Part shown: positions 5,123-5,619 of the stretch, one piece after another | How the letters are laid out: every line of letters begins with the position of its first letter | How positions within the stretch are numbered: position 1 is the stretch's first letter | Assembly: GCA_018698735.1 (NCBI GenBank) | Contig: JABIPD010000091.1 | Location: 1-5,619 of the forward strand | Length of the DNA stretch: 5,619 nt | Origin: Candidatus Jacksonbacteria bacterium | GTDB lineage: Bacteria; Patescibacteriota; Patescibacteriia; UBA9629; GWA2-43-13 | Direction of reading: 5' to 3' | Translations under genes and position numbers: made by a program | The notes under the pieces: model-generated | What the model was told of the DNA's origin: nothing | The model's database searches: none | Seen by the model: the letters and a program-made list of their open reading frames with translations, nothing else

Positions 5123-5619
5123 GATTTATGGGGATTATTCCTCAACTAGTAGTGAATAGTATTATAGCCGGGGCGATCTACTCAATGATCGCCCTTGGCT
5201 TTAATATGATATATGGAGCAACCAAGTTTTTTAACTTGGCTCATGGAGTAATGGCAGCAGTAGGTGGGTATGTTGTGTTTTTTTTAACACACTCGTTTGG
5301 GCTTTCTGTTTGGATTAGTGTGGTAATAGGTGTTTTGGCAGCTGGTGGTTTTGGAGTATTAACCGACGTATTGGTGTATCAGCCATTACGAAGACGGCAG
5401 GCATCTCAACTTATATTGCTTGTTGCCTCTCTTGGAGTTTTTACCGTATTACAGGCCCTTATTGCCATGATATTTACTAGCCAGTTTAAAACACTATCTA
5501 TAGGGAATGGAGTACAGCAAACCTACAATCTTTTTGGAGGAATAATAACAACAACACAAATTGTTTTAGTGCTGTGTGCTGTTGGGTGTACTATGGGGCT
5601 TTTAATTCTGTTAAACAAA
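5119..5619 (+). CDS. livH: LivH-type branched-chain amino acid ABC transporter permease, N-terminal part
   Basis: The gene starts at ATG 5119 within the ATGA overlap with the solute-binding protein stop and runs off the right edge after 167 codons. E. coli LivH has about 308 residues, so slightly more than half is present. The translation shows several hydrophobic membrane helices and the LivH landmarks (PF02653): AGAIYSMIALGFNMIYGATK (17-36), FFNLAHGVMAAVGGY (37-51), VYQPLRRRQASQ (86-97) and LVASLGVFTVLQ (101-112). LivH and LivM form the membrane channel of the HAAT-family importer, powered by LivG and LivF, which are expected next downstream. A second in-frame ATG at 5128 is an alternative start, but coupling favours 5119. 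Symbol assigned by family similarity; the true substrate depends on the binding protein. Confidence 0.9.
   Translation, partial: MRFMGIIPQLVVNSIIAGAIYSMIALGFNMIYGATKFFNLAHGVMAAVGGYVVFFLTHSFGLSVWISVVIGVLAAGGFGVLTDVLVYQPLRRRQASQLILLVASLGVFTVLQALIAMIFTSQFKTLSIGNGVQQTYNLFGGIITTTQIVLVLCAVGCTMGLLILLNK

Overview
The window looks like part of an AT-rich bacterial genome, most likely from the Candidate Phyla Radiation (Patescibacteria). This is inference. It rests on a FemAB-type protein beside a small stand-alone sugar nucleotidyltransferase, a 267-residue TrmB-family regulator, very short or absent leaders before two genes, and an intergenic palindrome built from ATTCG/CGAAT units. Promoter hexamers of the TTGACA/TATAAT type argue for a bacterium rather than an archaeon, although TrmB regulators are best known from archaea. 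The standard genetic code fits: TGA ends the solute-binding protein inside a typical ATGA overlap.

Layout. Bases 1-197 are the tail of a FemAB peptidoglycan-bridge aminoacyltransferase. Bases 198-297 hold an imperfect palindrome of about 84 bp, ending in TTTTT against the next start codon. Bases 298-1005 encode a 235-residue sugar-1-phosphate nucleotidyltransferase. A TrmB-type regulator follows on the minus strand (1023-1826). A 195-bp divergent control region (1827-2021) carries two back-to-back sigma70-type promoters and paired GTCAAGT-like boxes. Bases 2022-3869 encode a 615-residue cobalamin-binding radical SAM protein with an unrecognised N-terminal region of about 170 residues. A strong hairpin follows its stop. 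Bases 3998-5122 encode a LivJ/LivK-type solute-binding protein, overlapping by 4 bp the first 167 codons of a LivH-type permease that runs off the end.

How they fit together. The first two genes suggest cell-envelope or surface-glycan synthesis. The last two start a branched-chain amino acid (HAAT family) ABC importer operon whose livM, livG and livF genes would be expected beyond the window. Between them lies the most unusual unit: a TrmB regulator facing the radical SAM gene. The radical SAM gene is clearly richer in G+C than its neighbours (about 55% in one sampled 60-base line, against about 35% in a sampled line of the solute-binding gene). It also carries its own consensus promoter, structured leader, strong Shine-Dalgarno and hairpin. 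It therefore reads as a self-contained, possibly transferred cassette. Its substrate cannot be told from sequence alone.
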